This document shows, piece after piece, positions 42,310 through 51,605 of a stretch of 64,000 nt of DNA. A program made the position numbers and the translations under genes. The stretch's first letter is position 1; each line of letters begins with the position of its first letter. The notes under the pieces are model-generated. The model was not told where the DNA came from, made no database searches, and was given only the letters and a program-made list of their open reading frames with translations. Source of the stretch: Demequina activiva (lineage in GTDB: Bacteria > Actinomycetota > Actinomycetes > Actinomycetales > Demequinaceae); contig NZ_BONR01000001.1 in NCBI RefSeq assembly GCF_016862815.1, positions 496,001 to 560,000 of the forward strand, in the 5' to 3' direction.

Positions 42310-43749
42310 CTAGTTCCCGCCTCCACCCATCGGGGCACTGCGATGGCGCCGGTGCGTCGTCGGCGATTCCTTACCGCGCTCGCTGTACTCGTAGGCGTAG
42401 CCGTAGTAGTGGCTGTCGGGACCCTTGCGCGCCATGCCGTCGACGATGACCCCCAGCGCCCGTCCCTTGACCTTGTCCAGGCTCACCAGCGCGCGGTCCA
42501 GGAGGTCGATGGTGGTCTTGCCGGAGCGCACCACGATGAGGGCGCCATCCGTGCGAGCGGTGAGGATCGCGGCGTCCGTGACCGGGATGAGGGGCGGGGT
42601 GTCGATCAGCACGAGCGCGCTGCTGTCGAGAGCGTCCAGCGTCTCGCGCATGGTCGAGCTGCCCAGCAGCTCGGAAGGGTTGGGAGGGACGGTGCCCGCC
42701 CCGAGCACGTGGAACCGCCCGGTGGGGCCGTATTCCTGGAGCACCTCATCCAACGTTGCACGACCCACCAGCACGTCCGTGAGCCCTGCCCCGGGCACCA
42801 GGCCCAGGTACTCGGCGATCCGGGGGCGCCGGAGGTCCGCGTCGACCAGCACCACGGGCTGGCCGGACTCCGCGATGGCCTCCGCAAGTTTGATCGTCAC
42901 CGTGGACTTGCCGTCGCCGGGCAGCGAGGAGGTCACCACGATGATGCGCGGAGGATTGTCCACGTCCATGAACTGGAGGTTGGTGCGCAGCTCACGCACC
43001 GACTCCGTGGTCGCGAAGTCGGTCGAGCGCGCGGCGGCACCCGTGTCTGAGATCTGCTTGTCGAACGGGAGTGCGCCCAGCACCGGCAGGTCGAACTCCT
43101 TCTCGATGTCCGCCGGGGTGCGCAGGCGGCGGTCCACAGCTCCGCGAACGAGGGCGTAGGCGACACCCAACGCGAGCCCCACCATCAAGCCCAGCGCGAC
43201 CGCGAGGCGCACATTCGGCGAGGAGGGGGCGCCGGGCAGAACCGCGGAGTCGAGGGTCTGCAGCTCGACCACTGACGTCGCCTCGTCAGGGAGCTGCTCG
43301 ACGGAGTCGGCATTGTTCTCGAGCAATTGGACCGCGACCACCATGCCCTCGATCCACGACTCGGCCAGATCCTTGGCCTCCTCAGGCGTGGACGCATCGG
43401 CGCTGATGCGCAGCACTGCGGTGTCGAGCGGGTTGGTCACCGAGACTCGGGAGACGAGCGACTGCGGTGAGGCTTCCAGGCCCAGGTCCTCGGCCGCGAA
43501 CTCCGCGACGCGACGGGACGTGGCGATGTCCTCGTAGGACTTCACTCGCGACTTGGCGTAGTTGTCGCCCACGAGGGCCTGGCCCAGGTCCTGGCTCACG
43601 CCGGTGGTGATGATGGCCGAGGAGTTCGCCGTGTAGACCCTGGGCTGCGTCAGCGTCCAGGCGAAGGCGAGCACAGCGCCGGCGAGCGTGAAGGCCACGA
43701 TCGCGATCCAGTGCGCGCGCAGCACCTTCGCGTAGTCCTGCAGCTCCAT
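42310..43749 (-). CDS. polysaccharide co-polymerase / tyrosine autokinase (Wzz-BY-kinase)
   Basis: 479-residue membrane protein controlling polysaccharide chain length and export. Wzz part: first membrane helix about 13-32, second about 180-200. Cytoplasmic BY-kinase part: Walker A VTSSLPGDGKSTVTIKLAEA, Walker A' VVLVDADLRRPRI, Walker B SALVLIDTPPLIP, and a C-terminal tyrosine cluster HYYGYAYEYSERG. The phosphatase-like domain encoded next lacks its Cys, so the usual counter-phosphatase is not provided here. ATG after AGGAG; TAGCCT at 43780-43785 is a likely -10 for the operon. Confidence 0.93.
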   Translation of the reverse strand: MELQDYAKVLRAHWIAIVAFTLAGAVLAFAWTLTQPRVYTANSSAIITTGVSQDLGQALVGDNYAKSRVKSYEDIATSRRVAEFAAEDLGLEASPQSLVSRVSVTNPLDTAVLRISADASTPEEAKDLAESWIEGMVVAVQLLENNADSVEQLPDEATSVVELQTLDSAVLPGAPSSPNVRLAVALGLMVGLALGVAYALVRGAVDRRLRTPADIEKEFDLPVLGALPFDKQISDTGAAARSTDFATTESVRELRTNLQFMDVDNPPRIIVVTSSLPGDGKSTVTIKLAEAIAESGQPVVLVDADLRRPRIAEYLGLVPGAGLTDVLVGRATLDEVLQEYGPTGRFHVLGAGTVPPNPSELLGSSTMRETLDALDSSALVLIDTPPLIPVTDAAILTARTDGALIVVRSGKTTIDLLDRALVSLDKVKGRALGVIVDGMARKGPDSHYYGYAYEYSERGKESPTTHRRHRSAPMGGGGN

Positions 43750-43779
43750 CGTGGGTCTCCTACTGCTCAGCCTGGACTC

Positions 43780-43785
43780 AGGCTA
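43780..43785 (-). promoter_or_regulatory. -10 hexamer TAGCCT of the BY-kinase operon
   Basis: TAGCCT on the minus strand, about 30 bases before the BY-kinase ATG. Confidence 0.4.
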
Positions 43786-43853
43786 CTTCACGGCAGAGAC
43801 GGGTCCGACACCGGCGGGTCACTGCGGTCGCGTCGCGCTCGACGTCCTTCGCG

Positions 43854-43859
43854 TAGGCT
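43854..43859 (+). promoter_or_regulatory. -10 hexamer TAGGCT of the sulfotransferase gene
   Basis: TAGGCT about 32 bases before the ATG at 43892, leaving a short leader with an AAGGAG ribosome site. Confidence 0.45.
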
Positions 43860-43891
43860 CGTGGCGATTCCGCGATGAAGGAGCCGAGTCG

Positions 43892-44548
43892 ATGGTCCCC
43901 CAAGCCCTGCGCACCGTCGCCGTGAAGGCCACCTCGCGCATCGGCCGTCCCGTGATCGTGAACAGCTACGGCCGCAGCGGCTCCACGGTGCTGTTCATGG
44001 CGATCCGCAACAGCGCCTCGAAGCCGGTGCTGAGAGTCGCGCCGCCCAGCAGGGACTACGGCGCCCAGGCATGGCGCCTCGAGGGCCTGCGGGTGGGCTC
44101 GGGCCGGGTCTACAAGTCGCATGACCGCCCGCCCACGCGGATGCCTCGCGGTGCGCGCATGCTCTACGTGTTCGGGGACCCGGTGGCGTCCACGCTGTCA
44201 GTCATCAAGCGCGGCAGCGACTCTGCGGAGTGGATGGCGCTGCACTGCGAGCACCTGGGCGTGCCGCGATGCGCGCCCGAGGACCTGATCGGTCGGGACG
44301 CCCTCCGCATCGAGGAGCACCTGCGCTCGTGGCTCGACGGCGAGCTCGGTCCCATCGCCTTCGTGCGGTACGAGGCATTGTGGGAACACGCCGATCGCAT
44401 CAGCGACTTCGCGGGACTGCCGGTCACGCTGCCGCAGAGGCGTGAGCGCTCGACGAGCGTGGACCAGGCTCCGCCGGCGCTGCTCGAGACGTATGCGCCG
44501 ATGCGCGAGCTGGTGGCGTCGCTGCCAGACTGGCAGGTGCGCCCCTAG
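43892..44548 (+). CDS. sulfotransferase-like protein
   Basis: 218-residue P-loop protein matching PAPS-dependent sulfotransferases: the 5'-phosphosulfate loop VNSYGRSGSTVLFMAIRN (25-33), a KSHD segment (75-78) in the place of the conserved Lys-Thr-His, the 3'-phosphate segment YVFGDPVASTLSVI (the usual Arg of RDP is Gly), and VRYEALWEHADRISDFAGLP. It is likely to transfer sulfate to a surface glycan. ATG at 43892 after AAGGAG. It lies 4 kb from the PAPS-generating operon, between the BY-kinase and GDP-fucose genes. Could also be an unusual P-loop kinase. Confidence 0.68.
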   Translation: MVPQALRTVAVKATSRIGRPVIVNSYGRSGSTVLFMAIRNSASKPVLRVAPPSRDYGAQAWRLEGLRVGSGRVYKSHDRPPTRMPRGARMLYVFGDPVASTLSVIKRGSDSAEWMALHCEHLGVPRCAPEDLIGRDALRIEEHLRSWLDGELGPIAFVRYEALWEHADRISDFAGLPVTLPQRRERSTSVDQAPPALLETYAPMRELVASLPDWQVRP

Positions 44549-44558
44549 GGTGGTCCGC

Positions 44559-45557
44559 CTACTGCCGCACGGAGTCCGCGTGGTCGAGGAACCAGGCGTA
44601 GGTGCTGCGCAGCCCCTCCTCCAGTCCGATGCGCGCGGTCCAGCCAGCGTGCGCGAGCTTGGAGACGTCGAGGAGCTTCTGAGGAGTGCCGTCGGGCTTC
44701 GAGGTGTCCCACTCGGTGGCGCCCTCGTAGCCGGTGACGGTGGCGATGGCGTGGGCGATGTCGCGGATGGTCACGTCTGAGCCGGTGCCCACGTTGACCT
44801 GCTGCGGCCCGTCGTAGTGCTCGAGCAGGTGCAGGCACGCGTCGGCCATGTCGTCGACGTGCAGGAACTCGCGGCGCGGCGTGCCGGTGCCCCAGTTCGT
44901 GACCGTGGTCGCGCCGTCCTGCACTGCCTCGTGATAGCGGCGGATGAGCGCGGGCAGCACATGGCTGCCGGTGGGCGAGAAGTTGTCTCCAGGGCCGTAG
45001 AGGTTGGTGGGCATCGCGGAGATCCATGCCTTGCCGTACTCGCGGCGCGCAGCCTGGATGTGCATGATGCCGGCGATCTTGGCGATCGCGTACGCGTCGT
45101 TGGTGTGCTCCAGGTAGCCGGTGTGGAGGGCGTCCTCGGTGATGGGCTGCGGCGCCATCTTGGGGTAGATGCAGCTCGAGCCCAGGAACAGGAGGCGCTC
45201 CACGTCCGTCTCGAGCGCCGCGTCGATCACGTTGGTCTGGATCCGCACGTTCTCCGAGAGGAACTCCACCGGGTAGGTGTTGTTCGCCATGATGCCGCCC
45301 ACCTTGGCGGCGGCGAGCACCACGTGCTGCGGCCTGGTCTCGCGGAAGAACGCGAACACGGCCTCGCGGTCCGTCAGGTCCAGCTCGCTCGAGGTGCGGC
45401 CAAGAAGATCCCTGAAGCCCTCGCCTTCGAGCTTGCGCCAGATCGCGGATCCCACCAGACCGCGGTGGCCGGCCACATACACCCGAGCATCGCGGTTCAG
45501 CGGCCCAGGCGTGTAGTCGACCTCGTCTGTGACGCGGGGACCGTCCGTCTCCGTCAC
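44559..45557 (-). CDS. fcl: GDP-L-fucose synthase
   Basis: NADPH-dependent epimerase/reductase that converts GDP-4-keto-6-deoxymannose to GDP-L-fucose. The 332-residue SDR-extended protein has the nucleotide motif [48 protein letters not shown], the catalytic Tyr/Lys pair in [23 protein letters not shown] and [16 protein letters not shown]. The GTG at 45557 overlaps the gmd stop (GTGA). Confidence 0.95.
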   Translation of the reverse strand: MTETDGPRVTDEVDYTPGPLNRDARVYVAGHRGLVGSAIWRKLEGEGFRDLLGRTSSELDLTDREAVFAFFRETRPQHVVLAAAKVGGIMANNTYPVEFLSENVRIQTNVIDAALETDVERLLFLGSSCIYPKMAPQPITEDALHTGYLEHTNDAYAIAKIAGIMHIQAARREYGKAWISAMPTNLYGPGDNFSPTGSHVLPALIRRYHEAVQDGATTVTNWGTGTPRREFLHVDDMADACLHLLEHYDGPQQVNVGTGSDVTIRDIAHAIATVTGYEGATEWDTSKPDGTPQKLLDVSKLAHAGWTARIGLEEGLRSTYAWFLDHADSVRQ

Positions 45558-46579
45558 GACCAGGACTCCAAGGACACAGCGTCGATCCACGGCCGTCCCG
45601 CGTGAGTGAGCGCCTGGACGTCGGCATCGACCATCAGGCGCGCCAGGGCCGTACCGTCCACCGTCGCCTCCCAGTCCAGATGGCGCTTGGCCTTGGAGGC
45701 GTCGCCGATCAGCGCATCCACCTCGGTGGGTCGCAGGTAGCGCTCGTCGAACTTGACGTGGTCCTGCCAGTTCAGGCCCACGTGCTCGAAGGACGCCTCC
45801 AGGAAGTCCCGCACGGAGATGCCGGTGCCGGTGGCGAGCACGTAGTCGTCCGGCTCATCCGCCTGCAGCATGCGCCACATGCCCTCGACGTACTCCGCTG
45901 CGTAGCCCCAGTCGCGGACGGCATCGAGGTTGCCCAGCCACAGGTCGTCCTGCACGCCGGCCTTGATCGCTGCGACTGCACGAGTGATCTTGCGCGTCAC
46001 GAACGTCTCGCCACGGCGAGGGGACTCGTGGTTGAAGAGGATGCCGTTGACGGCGAACATCCCGTACGCCTCGCGGTAGTTCTTGGTCACCCAGTACGAG
46101 TAGACCTTCGCGGCCCCGTAAGGGCTGCGAGGGTAGAACGGCGTCTCCTCGTCCTGGGGAGGAGGGGTGGCGCCGAACATCTCGGAGCTCGACGCCTGGT
46201 AGAAGCGGCAGTCCACGCCCGCCATGCGCACGGCTTCGAGCATGCGGATCGATCCCACGCCCGTGGTGTCGCCGGTGTGCTCGGGCTCGTCGAAGCTCAC
46301 ACGCACGTGGGACTGCGCCGCGAGGTTGTAGACCTCGTCAGGCCTGATCCCGGCCAGCAGCGACACCAGTCGCGCGCCGTCGCTCAGGTCGCCGTAGTGC
46401 AGGAACAGCCGCGCGTCAGGGTTGTGGGAGTCCACATACAGGTGGTCGATGCGTGAGGTGTTGAACGTCGACGCGCGTCGAATGAGGCCGTGGACCTCGT
46501 AGCCCTTCCGCAGCAGCAGCTCCGCGAGGTACGAGCCGTCCTGGCCCGTGATCCCGGTGATGAAGGCCTTCTTGGTCAT
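45554..46579 (-). CDS. gmd: GDP-mannose 4,6-dehydratase
   Basis: First step of GDP-fucose synthesis from GDP-mannose. The 341-residue protein has [92 protein letters not shown] (Tyr/Lys) and [21 protein letters not shown] at 46579 after GAGGAGAAGC. Coupled to fcl, the pair supplies GDP-L-fucose for the locus. Confidence 0.96.
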   Translation of the reverse strand: MTKKAFITGITGQDGSYLAELLLRKGYEVHGLIRRASTFNTSRIDHLYVDSHNPDARLFLHYGDLSDGARLVSLLAGIRPDEVYNLAAQSHVRVSFDEPEHTGDTTGVGSIRMLEAVRMAGVDCRFYQASSSEMFGATPPPQDEETPFYPRSPYGAAKVYSYWVTKNYREAYGMFAVNGILFNHESPRRGETFVTRKITRAVAAIKAGVQDDLWLGNLDAVRDWGYAAEYVEGMWRMLQADEPDDYVLATGTGISVRDFLEASFEHVGLNWQDHVKFDERYLRPTEVDALIGDASKAKRHLDWEATVDGTALARLMVDADVQALTHAGRPWIDAVSLESWS

Positions 46580-46663
46580 GCTTCTCCTCGCCGGAAGGGA
46601 GCGCGCGCGGCGCCCAGGACCCCACGAAAGTACCACTGGAGCACGGACTTCCGAGGGCGCCGA

Positions 46664-46954
46664 TCAGGCGTCGGGTTGGCCGTAGTCGATCAGTCCCAAT
46701 TCGGCGATCGTTGCAACGAAGCCGCGCACATCCTGCTCCATCACGTCCTCGTCCACCTCGAAGGCGGCCGCCAGCTCGGACACGATGAGCCTCTGCGACC
46801 GGGAGCCGTCGATGCGACGCCAGATCTCGAACGCCGGGCCTTCGAACACGTAGGGGGACTGCTGCTCCTCGAGCTGGGGCAGGTTCAGCACCACTGCACG
46901 GTCCTCGCGCACCACCTCCGCGAGTCCGGGCGTGCGTGTCAGGCGCCGGTTCAT
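46664..46954 (-). CDS. PqqD-like protein, copy 2
   Basis: 96-residue PqqD-family protein: N-terminal strands (LAEVVREDRAVVLNLPQLEE), then PYVFEGPAFEIWRRIDGSRS, and a winged-helix C-terminus (QRLIVSELAAAFEVDEDVME, VRGFVATIAELGLIDYG). The ATG overlaps the stop of the nucleotidyltransferase gene upstream (ATGA), giving a two-gene unit. It differs strongly from copy 1, so this is not a recent duplication. Confidence 0.8.
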   Translation of the reverse strand: MNRRLTRTPGLAEVVREDRAVVLNLPQLEEQQSPYVFEGPAFEIWRRIDGSRSQRLIVSELAAAFEVDEDVMEQDVRGFVATIAELGLIDYGQPDA

Positions 46955-47643
46955 GAGTCGTCACCTCGCAGCATTGAATCGTCCGTGATGCCACGCGGCC
47001 AGCCGGTCGCAGTCCCTGATCCCCGACCTCTGTGCTCCATCAGCGGCCTGACCGTGTCGATCGCGCCGGTCGCCGTCGCGAGATCGCGCAGCTCTCGCGC
47101 CTGCGCGCCGTCCAGTGCAGGCAGCACCTCCGTCGCCAGGCGGGTGATCTCCTCGGTGTGCTGGCCGACTCGGACCGAACTGCGCAGCGCGCGCACCACT
47201 GCGATGAGGATCGCTGCCACGCGGTCGACGATGGGCACCTTCACTCCCGCGATCACCAGGCTCTCTCGACGCTCCCACAGCACATCGAACACCTCCCGCT
47301 CGGAAGCCAGGAAACCTGGGAGACTGCGATGCACCTCGACCTCGCACGGCCAATGCTGGTGGATGACGGTGGTCGAGGGCTGGCCCCGTTCGCGGAAGCT
47401 CTCAGACGCGGCGCGCTCATCCCAGCCCGCGGTACGCAGCGCGGCGAGGTAGGCGTCAATCGAGCCAGTCTCCACCCAGAGGTCCACGTCCGTGCTCACG
47501 CACTGCGGCAGGAGACCATGGTGGGCGTGGACAGGACCCGCGGTCGCCAGGGCACGCACGCGTTGCTCGGCCGCGACAGTGGCCGCCAGCGCGTAGGAGA
47601 GTTCGACCGCGTCGAGAAGTGCGAGCGGACGCGAGGGAGTCAC
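46951..47643 (-). CDS. nucleotidyltransferase family protein (NTP_transf_5-like), copy 1
   Basis: 230-residue protein of the uncharacterised nucleotidyltransferase family. The nucleotidyltransferase signature CVSTDVDLWVETGSIDAYL (Ser-x-Asp-Val-Asp) follows a HAHHGLLP loop; the next conserved block is HQHWPCEVEVHRSLPGFLAS, shared with copy 2. The C-terminal half is helical. GTG at 47643 is six bases after TACCGT. Family members occur with PqqD and HPr-kinase-like genes; substrate unknown. Confidence 0.72.
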   Translation of the reverse strand: MTPSRPLALLDAVELSYALAATVAAEQRVRALATAGPVHAHHGLLPQCVSTDVDLWVETGSIDAYLAALRTAGWDERAASESFRERGQPSTTVIHQHWPCEVEVHRSLPGFLASEREVFDVLWERRESLVIAGVKVPIVDRVAAILIAVVRALRSSVRVGQHTEEITRLATEVLPALDGAQARELRDLATATGAIDTVRPLMEHRGRGSGTATGWPRGITDDSMLRGDDS

Positions 47644-47649
47644 GGGGCC

Positions 47650-47655
47650 ACGGTA
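47650..47655 (-). promoter_or_regulatory. -10 hexamer TACCGT of nucleotidyltransferase copy 1
   Basis: TACCGT on the minus strand, exactly six bases before the GTG start; leaderless layout. Confidence 0.4.
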
Positions 47656-47739
47656 GCCCCTGGAGCGCACAAAGCGGACATGGGCGTGACATATGCAACT
47701 GCTACGCTCGCGGCGCTGGGAGACACCAAGGGGAGATCC

Positions 47740-48501
47740 ATGAGCCAGGACGCGCACGCGGCCGCGAGCATCGCGCGCGAGGCCGGTGAGGTGCTGCTCG
47801 CCGTGCGTGCAGCCTTCGCCGTGGACGTCGAACCGCAGGAGCGCGGCAAGCGTGGCGACGCCGCGGCCCAGGCCCGCATCGCGCAGCTGCTGGCCGAGCG
47901 CTTCCCCGGCGACGACGTGCTGAGCGAGGAGGCGACGGACACCGATGCCCGCCTCAGCGCGGATCGCGTATGGATCATCGATCCCCTCGATGGGACGCGC
48001 GAGTACTCGGAGGGACGCGCCGATTGGGCGGTGCACGTGGCACTGTGGGAGCGCGGCGACCTGACTGCTGCTGCGGTCGCCATCCCGGGTGAGGGACTCG
48101 TGCTGGACACCTCGTCCGTCACCCCGGCCCCCGCATCGGCCGTGTCCCCGGTCAGACTCGCCGTGAGCCGCTCGCGCCCTCCGGCGATCACCGAGCCCGT
48201 CCGGGCCGGCCTGGGCGCGGAGCTGGTGCCCATGGGCTCCGCCGGCGTCAAGATCGCGGCCGTGGTGCGTGGCCAGGTGGACGCCTACGTGCACGCCGGG
48301 GGTCAGTACCAGTGGGACTCCGCTGCACCGGTCGCCGTAGCGCGCGCCGCCGGCCTGCATGCCTCGAGGATCGACGGCTCGCCCCTCCTCTACAATGGCG
48401 CGGACCCGTACCTGCCCGATCTGGTGGTGTGCCGCCCAGAGCTCGCGTCGAGGCTCCTCGACCTGATCGCCCACGCCACGGACCACGGAGAGACTTCATG
48501 A
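47740..48501 (+). CDS. cysQ: 3'(2'),5'-bisphosphate nucleotidase (CysQ)
   Basis: Removes PAP, the inhibitory by-product of sulfotransfer. The 253-residue inositol-monophosphatase-fold protein has metal ligands in VLSEEATDTDARL and WIIDPLDGTREYSEGRADWA, the C-terminal GGQYQWDSAAPVAVARAAGLH and MGSAGVKIAAV. The ATG at 47740 follows AAGGGGAG; upstream in-frame sequence is a shadow of the opposite-strand gene. First gene of a tightly overlapped five-gene sulfate-activation operon. Confidence 0.92.
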   Translation: MSQDAHAAASIAREAGEVLLAVRAAFAVDVEPQERGKRGDAAAQARIAQLLAERFPGDDVLSEEATDTDARLSADRVWIIDPLDGTREYSEGRADWAVHVALWERGDLTAAAVAIPGEGLVLDTSSVTPAPASAVSPVRLAVSRSRPPAITEPVRAGLGAELVPMGSAGVKIAAVVRGQVDAYVHAGGQYQWDSAAPVAVARAAGLHASRIDGSPLLYNGADPYLPDLVVCRPELASRLLDLIAHATDHGETS

Positions 48502-49406
48502 CTCAACCAGGAACTGCGCTGAGCCAGCTCGACGCGCTCGAGGCCGAGGCCATCCACATCGTGCGCGAGGTGGTGGCCCAGATGGAGCGTCCCGCACTGC
48601 TGTTCTCCGGCGGCAAGGACTCGATCTGCCTGCTGCACGTCGCGATCAAGGCCTTCGCGCCCGCGGCCGTCCCCATGCCCGTGGTCCACATCGACACCGG
48701 GCAGAACTTCCCCGAGGTGATCGCGTTCAGGGACATGATCGTCGAGCGCTACGGCCTCAACCTGGTGGTGGGCTCCGTGCAGGACGCCATCGACGCCGGC
48801 ACGGTGCGCGAGGAGCCCAACGGCTCGCGCAACCGCATCCAGACGCCCGTGCTGCTGGACACCATCGAGAAGAACAGGTTCGACGCGTGCATGGGCGGCG
48901 CCCGGCGCGATGAGGAGAAGGCCCGCGCGAAGGAGCGCGTGTTCTCCTTCCGCGACGACTTTGGTCAGTGGGATCCGCGCAACCAGCGTCCCGAGCTGTG
49001 GAGCCTGTACAACGGCAAGGTGCACCCCGGCGAGTCCATCCGCGTGTTCCCGCTGTCCAACTGGACCGAGCTCGACATCTGGGACTACATCCGCTCCCGC
49101 GAGGTCGAGGTGCCCTCGATCTACTACGCGCACGAGCGCGAGGTGTTCCTGCGCGACGGCATGTGGATGGCCGCCAACGAGTTCGCGGTGCCCGGCGACG
49201 GGGACGAGGTGGTGACCAAGAAGGTGCGCTACCGCACCGTGGGCGACGCGACGCTCACCGCGGCCGTCGAGTCCGACGCCGACACCATCGACAAGATCAT
49301 CGAGGAGACCGCCGCGACGCGCCTCACCGAGCGCGGCGCCACTCGTGGCGACGACCGCGTGAGCGAGGCCGCCATGGAGGACCGGAAGAAGGAGGGGTAC
49401 TTCTAA
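48498..49406 (+). CDS. cysD: sulfate adenylyltransferase subunit CysD
   Basis: Small subunit of ATP sulfurylase, making APS from sulfate and ATP. The 302-residue protein has the PP-loop LLFSGGKDSICLLHVAIKAF, HIDTGQNFPEVIAFRD, CMGGARRDEEKARAKERVFS, WDPRNQRPELW and the C-terminal YRTVGDATLTAAVES with a RKKEGYF tail. The ATG overlaps the cysQ stop (ATGA). Confidence 0.96.
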   Translation: MTQPGTALSQLDALEAEAIHIVREVVAQMERPALLFSGGKDSICLLHVAIKAFAPAAVPMPVVHIDTGQNFPEVIAFRDMIVERYGLNLVVGSVQDAIDAGTVREEPNGSRNRIQTPVLLDTIEKNRFDACMGGARRDEEKARAKERVFSFRDDFGQWDPRNQRPELWSLYNGKVHPGESIRVFPLSNWTELDIWDYIRSREVEVPSIYYAHEREVFLRDGMWMAANEFAVPGDGDEVVTKKVRYRTVGDATLTAAVESDADTIDKIIEETAATRLTERGATRGDDRVSEAAMEDRKKEGYF

Positions 49407-50653
49407 TGGACCTTCTGCGATTCGCCACCGCGGGATCAGTGGACGACGGCAAGTCCACGCTCATCGGACGCCTGCTGTTCGACTCGAAGTCCATCTTCGA
49501 GGACCAGCTCGAGTCCGTGGAGACCGCGTCCAGGAACCGCGGCAACGAGTACACGGACCTGTCGCTGCTCACGGACGGCCTGCGTGCCGAACGCGAGCAG
49601 GGCATCACCATCGACGTCGCGTACCGGTACTTCGCCACGCCGCGCCGCAAGTTCATCATCGCGGACACCCCGGGCCATCAGCAGTACACCCGGAACATGG
49701 TGACCGGCGCCTCCACGGCGGACCTGGCGATCATCCTGGTCGACGCTCGCAAGGGCCTCACCGAGCAGTCGCGCCGCCACGCCACCATCTCCTCACTGCT
49801 GCGCGTCCCGCACGTGGTGCTGGCCGTGAACAAGATGGACCTGGTGGACTGGTCAGAGGAGCGCTTCGAGGAGATCTACCAGGAGTTCTCCGCCTTCTCC
49901 GCCAAGCTCGACATCCCGGACCTGACCGCCATCCCCGTCAGCGCGCTGCTGGGCGACAACGTGGTCGAGCGCTCCGCCAACATGCCCTGGTACGGCGGCA
50001 CGAGCCTGCTGCACCACCTGGAGCACGTGCACATCGCGAGTGACCGCAACCTGCAGGACGTGCGCTTCCCGGTGCAGTACGTGATTCGCCCCCAGCAGTC
50101 CAACGCTCGCGACTACCGCGGCTTCGCCGGCACCATCGCCTCAGGCATCCTCAAGGTGGGCGACGAGGTCATGGCCCTGCACAGCGGCCTGACCACCACG
50201 GTGGCCGCGATCGACGGGCCCGGCGGCCCGCTCACCGAGGCGTACCCTCCCATGTCCGTGACCGTCCGGCTCGAGGACGAGATCGACATCGCGCGCGGTG
50301 ACATGCTGTGCCGCACGGGCAACCACCCCGCGCCCACCCAGGACGTCGAGGCCATGGTGTGCTGGATGGATCAGGACGCCCTGACCATTGGCCGCAAGCT
50401 GGGCATCCTCCACACCACAAGGATGGCTCGCGCGGTGGTCAAGGACATTCCGTACGAGCTCAACGTCAACACGCTCCATCGGGACACGGACAACAACCAG
50501 CTGAACCTGAACTCCATCGGTCGCGTCAAGCTGCGCGTCACGACTCCCCTGCTGGTGGACGACTACGACGACAACCGCACCACCGGATCCTTCATCCTCA
50601 TCGACGAGGCCACCAACCGCACCGTCGGCGCGGGCGTGGTCCGCGGCTCGTGA
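49406..50653 (+). CDS. cysN: sulfate adenylyltransferase subunit CysN
   Basis: GTPase subunit of ATP sulfurylase, driving APS synthesis. The 415-residue protein has G-motifs GSVDDGKSTLIGRLL, the switch REQGITIDVAYRYF, IADTPGHQQYTRNMVTGAS and LAVNKMDLVDWS, with two beta-barrel domains after them. It is a stand-alone CysN without a fused APS kinase, which is instead encoded at 51602. Start ATG at 49406 shares the last base of the cysD TAA. Confidence 0.96.
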   Translation: MDLLRFATAGSVDDGKSTLIGRLLFDSKSIFEDQLESVETASRNRGNEYTDLSLLTDGLRAEREQGITIDVAYRYFATPRRKFIIADTPGHQQYTRNMVTGASTADLAIILVDARKGLTEQSRRHATISSLLRVPHVVLAVNKMDLVDWSEERFEEIYQEFSAFSAKLDIPDLTAIPVSALLGDNVVERSANMPWYGGTSLLHHLEHVHIASDRNLQDVRFPVQYVIRPQQSNARDYRGFAGTIASGILKVGDEVMALHSGLTTTVAAIDGPGGPLTEAYPPMSVTVRLEDEIDIARGDMLCRTGNHPAPTQDVEAMVCWMDQDALTIGRKLGILHTTRMARAVVKDIPYELNVNTLHRDTDNNQLNLNSIGRVKLRVTTPLLVDDYDDNRTTGSFILIDEATNRTVGAGVVRGS

Positions 50654-50669
50654 CGATCGCGCGGTTCTG

Positions 50670-51605
50670 ATGGACCTGGGGCTCCTGGCCGTCGCCGTGG
50701 GAATCGGCGTGGTCGTGGGCCTCACCGGCATGGGTGGCGGTGCGTTGATGACGCCCACGCTCGTGCTGTTCTTCGGCGTCCCCCCGCTCACGGCCGTGTC
50801 CAGCGACGTTGTCGCGTCCGCCGCCATGAAGCCGGCCGGCTCCTGGGTCCACATGCGCAACGGCACCGTGAACTGGAAGCTGGTGCGGCTGCTGGTCTAC
50901 GGCTCGGTGCCGGCGGCGTTCGGCGGCGTTCTGGTGGCGCATTGGATGGGGCCTGGCCCGGAGGTGCAGTCCTTTGTCAAGCACGCGCTGGGCGTGGTGC
51001 TGATCATCGCGTCCCTCGGCCTGGGCGTGCGCGCGTACCTGCGCCTGCGTGAGCGCGCCATGGCCCGTGACGGCCGCGCCGCGCCCTTGCCTCGCGATCG
51101 CCCCGAGGTGGTGGCACGCCCGGTGCCCACCATCATCGTGGGCGTCCTGGGCGGGCTCATGGTGGGGCTCACGTCCGTGGGCTCCGGCTCGCTCATCATC
51201 ATCGCGCTCATGGCGTTGTACCCAGCGCTCAAGGCCTCGCAGCTGGTGGGCACGGACCTGGTGCAGGCCGTTCCTCTGGTGATCGCCGCTGCCATCGCGC
51301 ACCTGATGTTCGGGGACGTGGACTGGTCCGTGGCCATCCCCATCATCCTGGGCTCGGTGCCCGGGGCATACCTGGGTGCGCAGCTGTCCTCGCGCATCGG
51401 CGGCGGGCTGGTGCGGCGCGCGCTCGGCATCATCCTGTTCGTCGCCGGCCTCGCGCTGCTGGGAGTGTCCGGCCAGTGGGTGTTCATCTCGCTGGGGGTG
51501 CTCATCGTCGTCAGCACCGTCGCGTGGGGCTGGATCCGACACTCCATGGGATTCCACTTCTTCACGTTCCAGGAGCGGCGCGCTGAGAGGATGGAGGCAT
51601 CATGA
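50670..51605 (+). CDS. TauE/SafE (TSUP) family anion transporter
   Basis: 311-residue membrane protein with about eight helices and the two TSUP halves: VGLTGMGGGALMTPTLVLFFGV and MVGLTSVGSGSLIIIALMAL repeat the Gly-rich motif. TSUP proteins move sulfite, sulfate or organosulfonates across the membrane. Placed between cysN and cysC, sulfate uptake or sulfite release is the likely role. It starts 16 bases after cysN and overlaps cysC by four bases. Confidence 0.85.
   Translation: MDLGLLAVAVGIGVVVGLTGMGGGALMTPTLVLFFGVPPLTAVSSDVVASAAMKPAGSWVHMRNGTVNWKLVRLLVYGSVPAAFGGVLVAHWMGPGPEVQSFVKHALGVVLIIASLGLGVRAYLRLRERAMARDGRAAPLPRDRPEVVARPVPTIIVGVLGGLMVGLTSVGSGSLIIIALMALYPALKASQLVGTDLVQAVPLVIAAAIAHLMFGDVDWSVAIPIILGSVPGAYLGAQLSSRIGGGLVRRALGIILFVAGLALLGVSGQWVFISLGVLIVVSTVAWGWIRHSMGFHFFTFQERRAERMEAS

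Noticed and set aside
46580-46663. Possible RiPP precursor peptide next to PqqD copy 2
   Set aside because: The 84-base gap holds no frame with a start and ribosome site; only a 7-base inverted repeat is visible.
47032-47739. N-terminal extension of the cysQ frame
   Set aside because: It is antisense to the nucleotidyltransferase gene; the ATG at 47740 has a good ribosome site and begins the family alignment.
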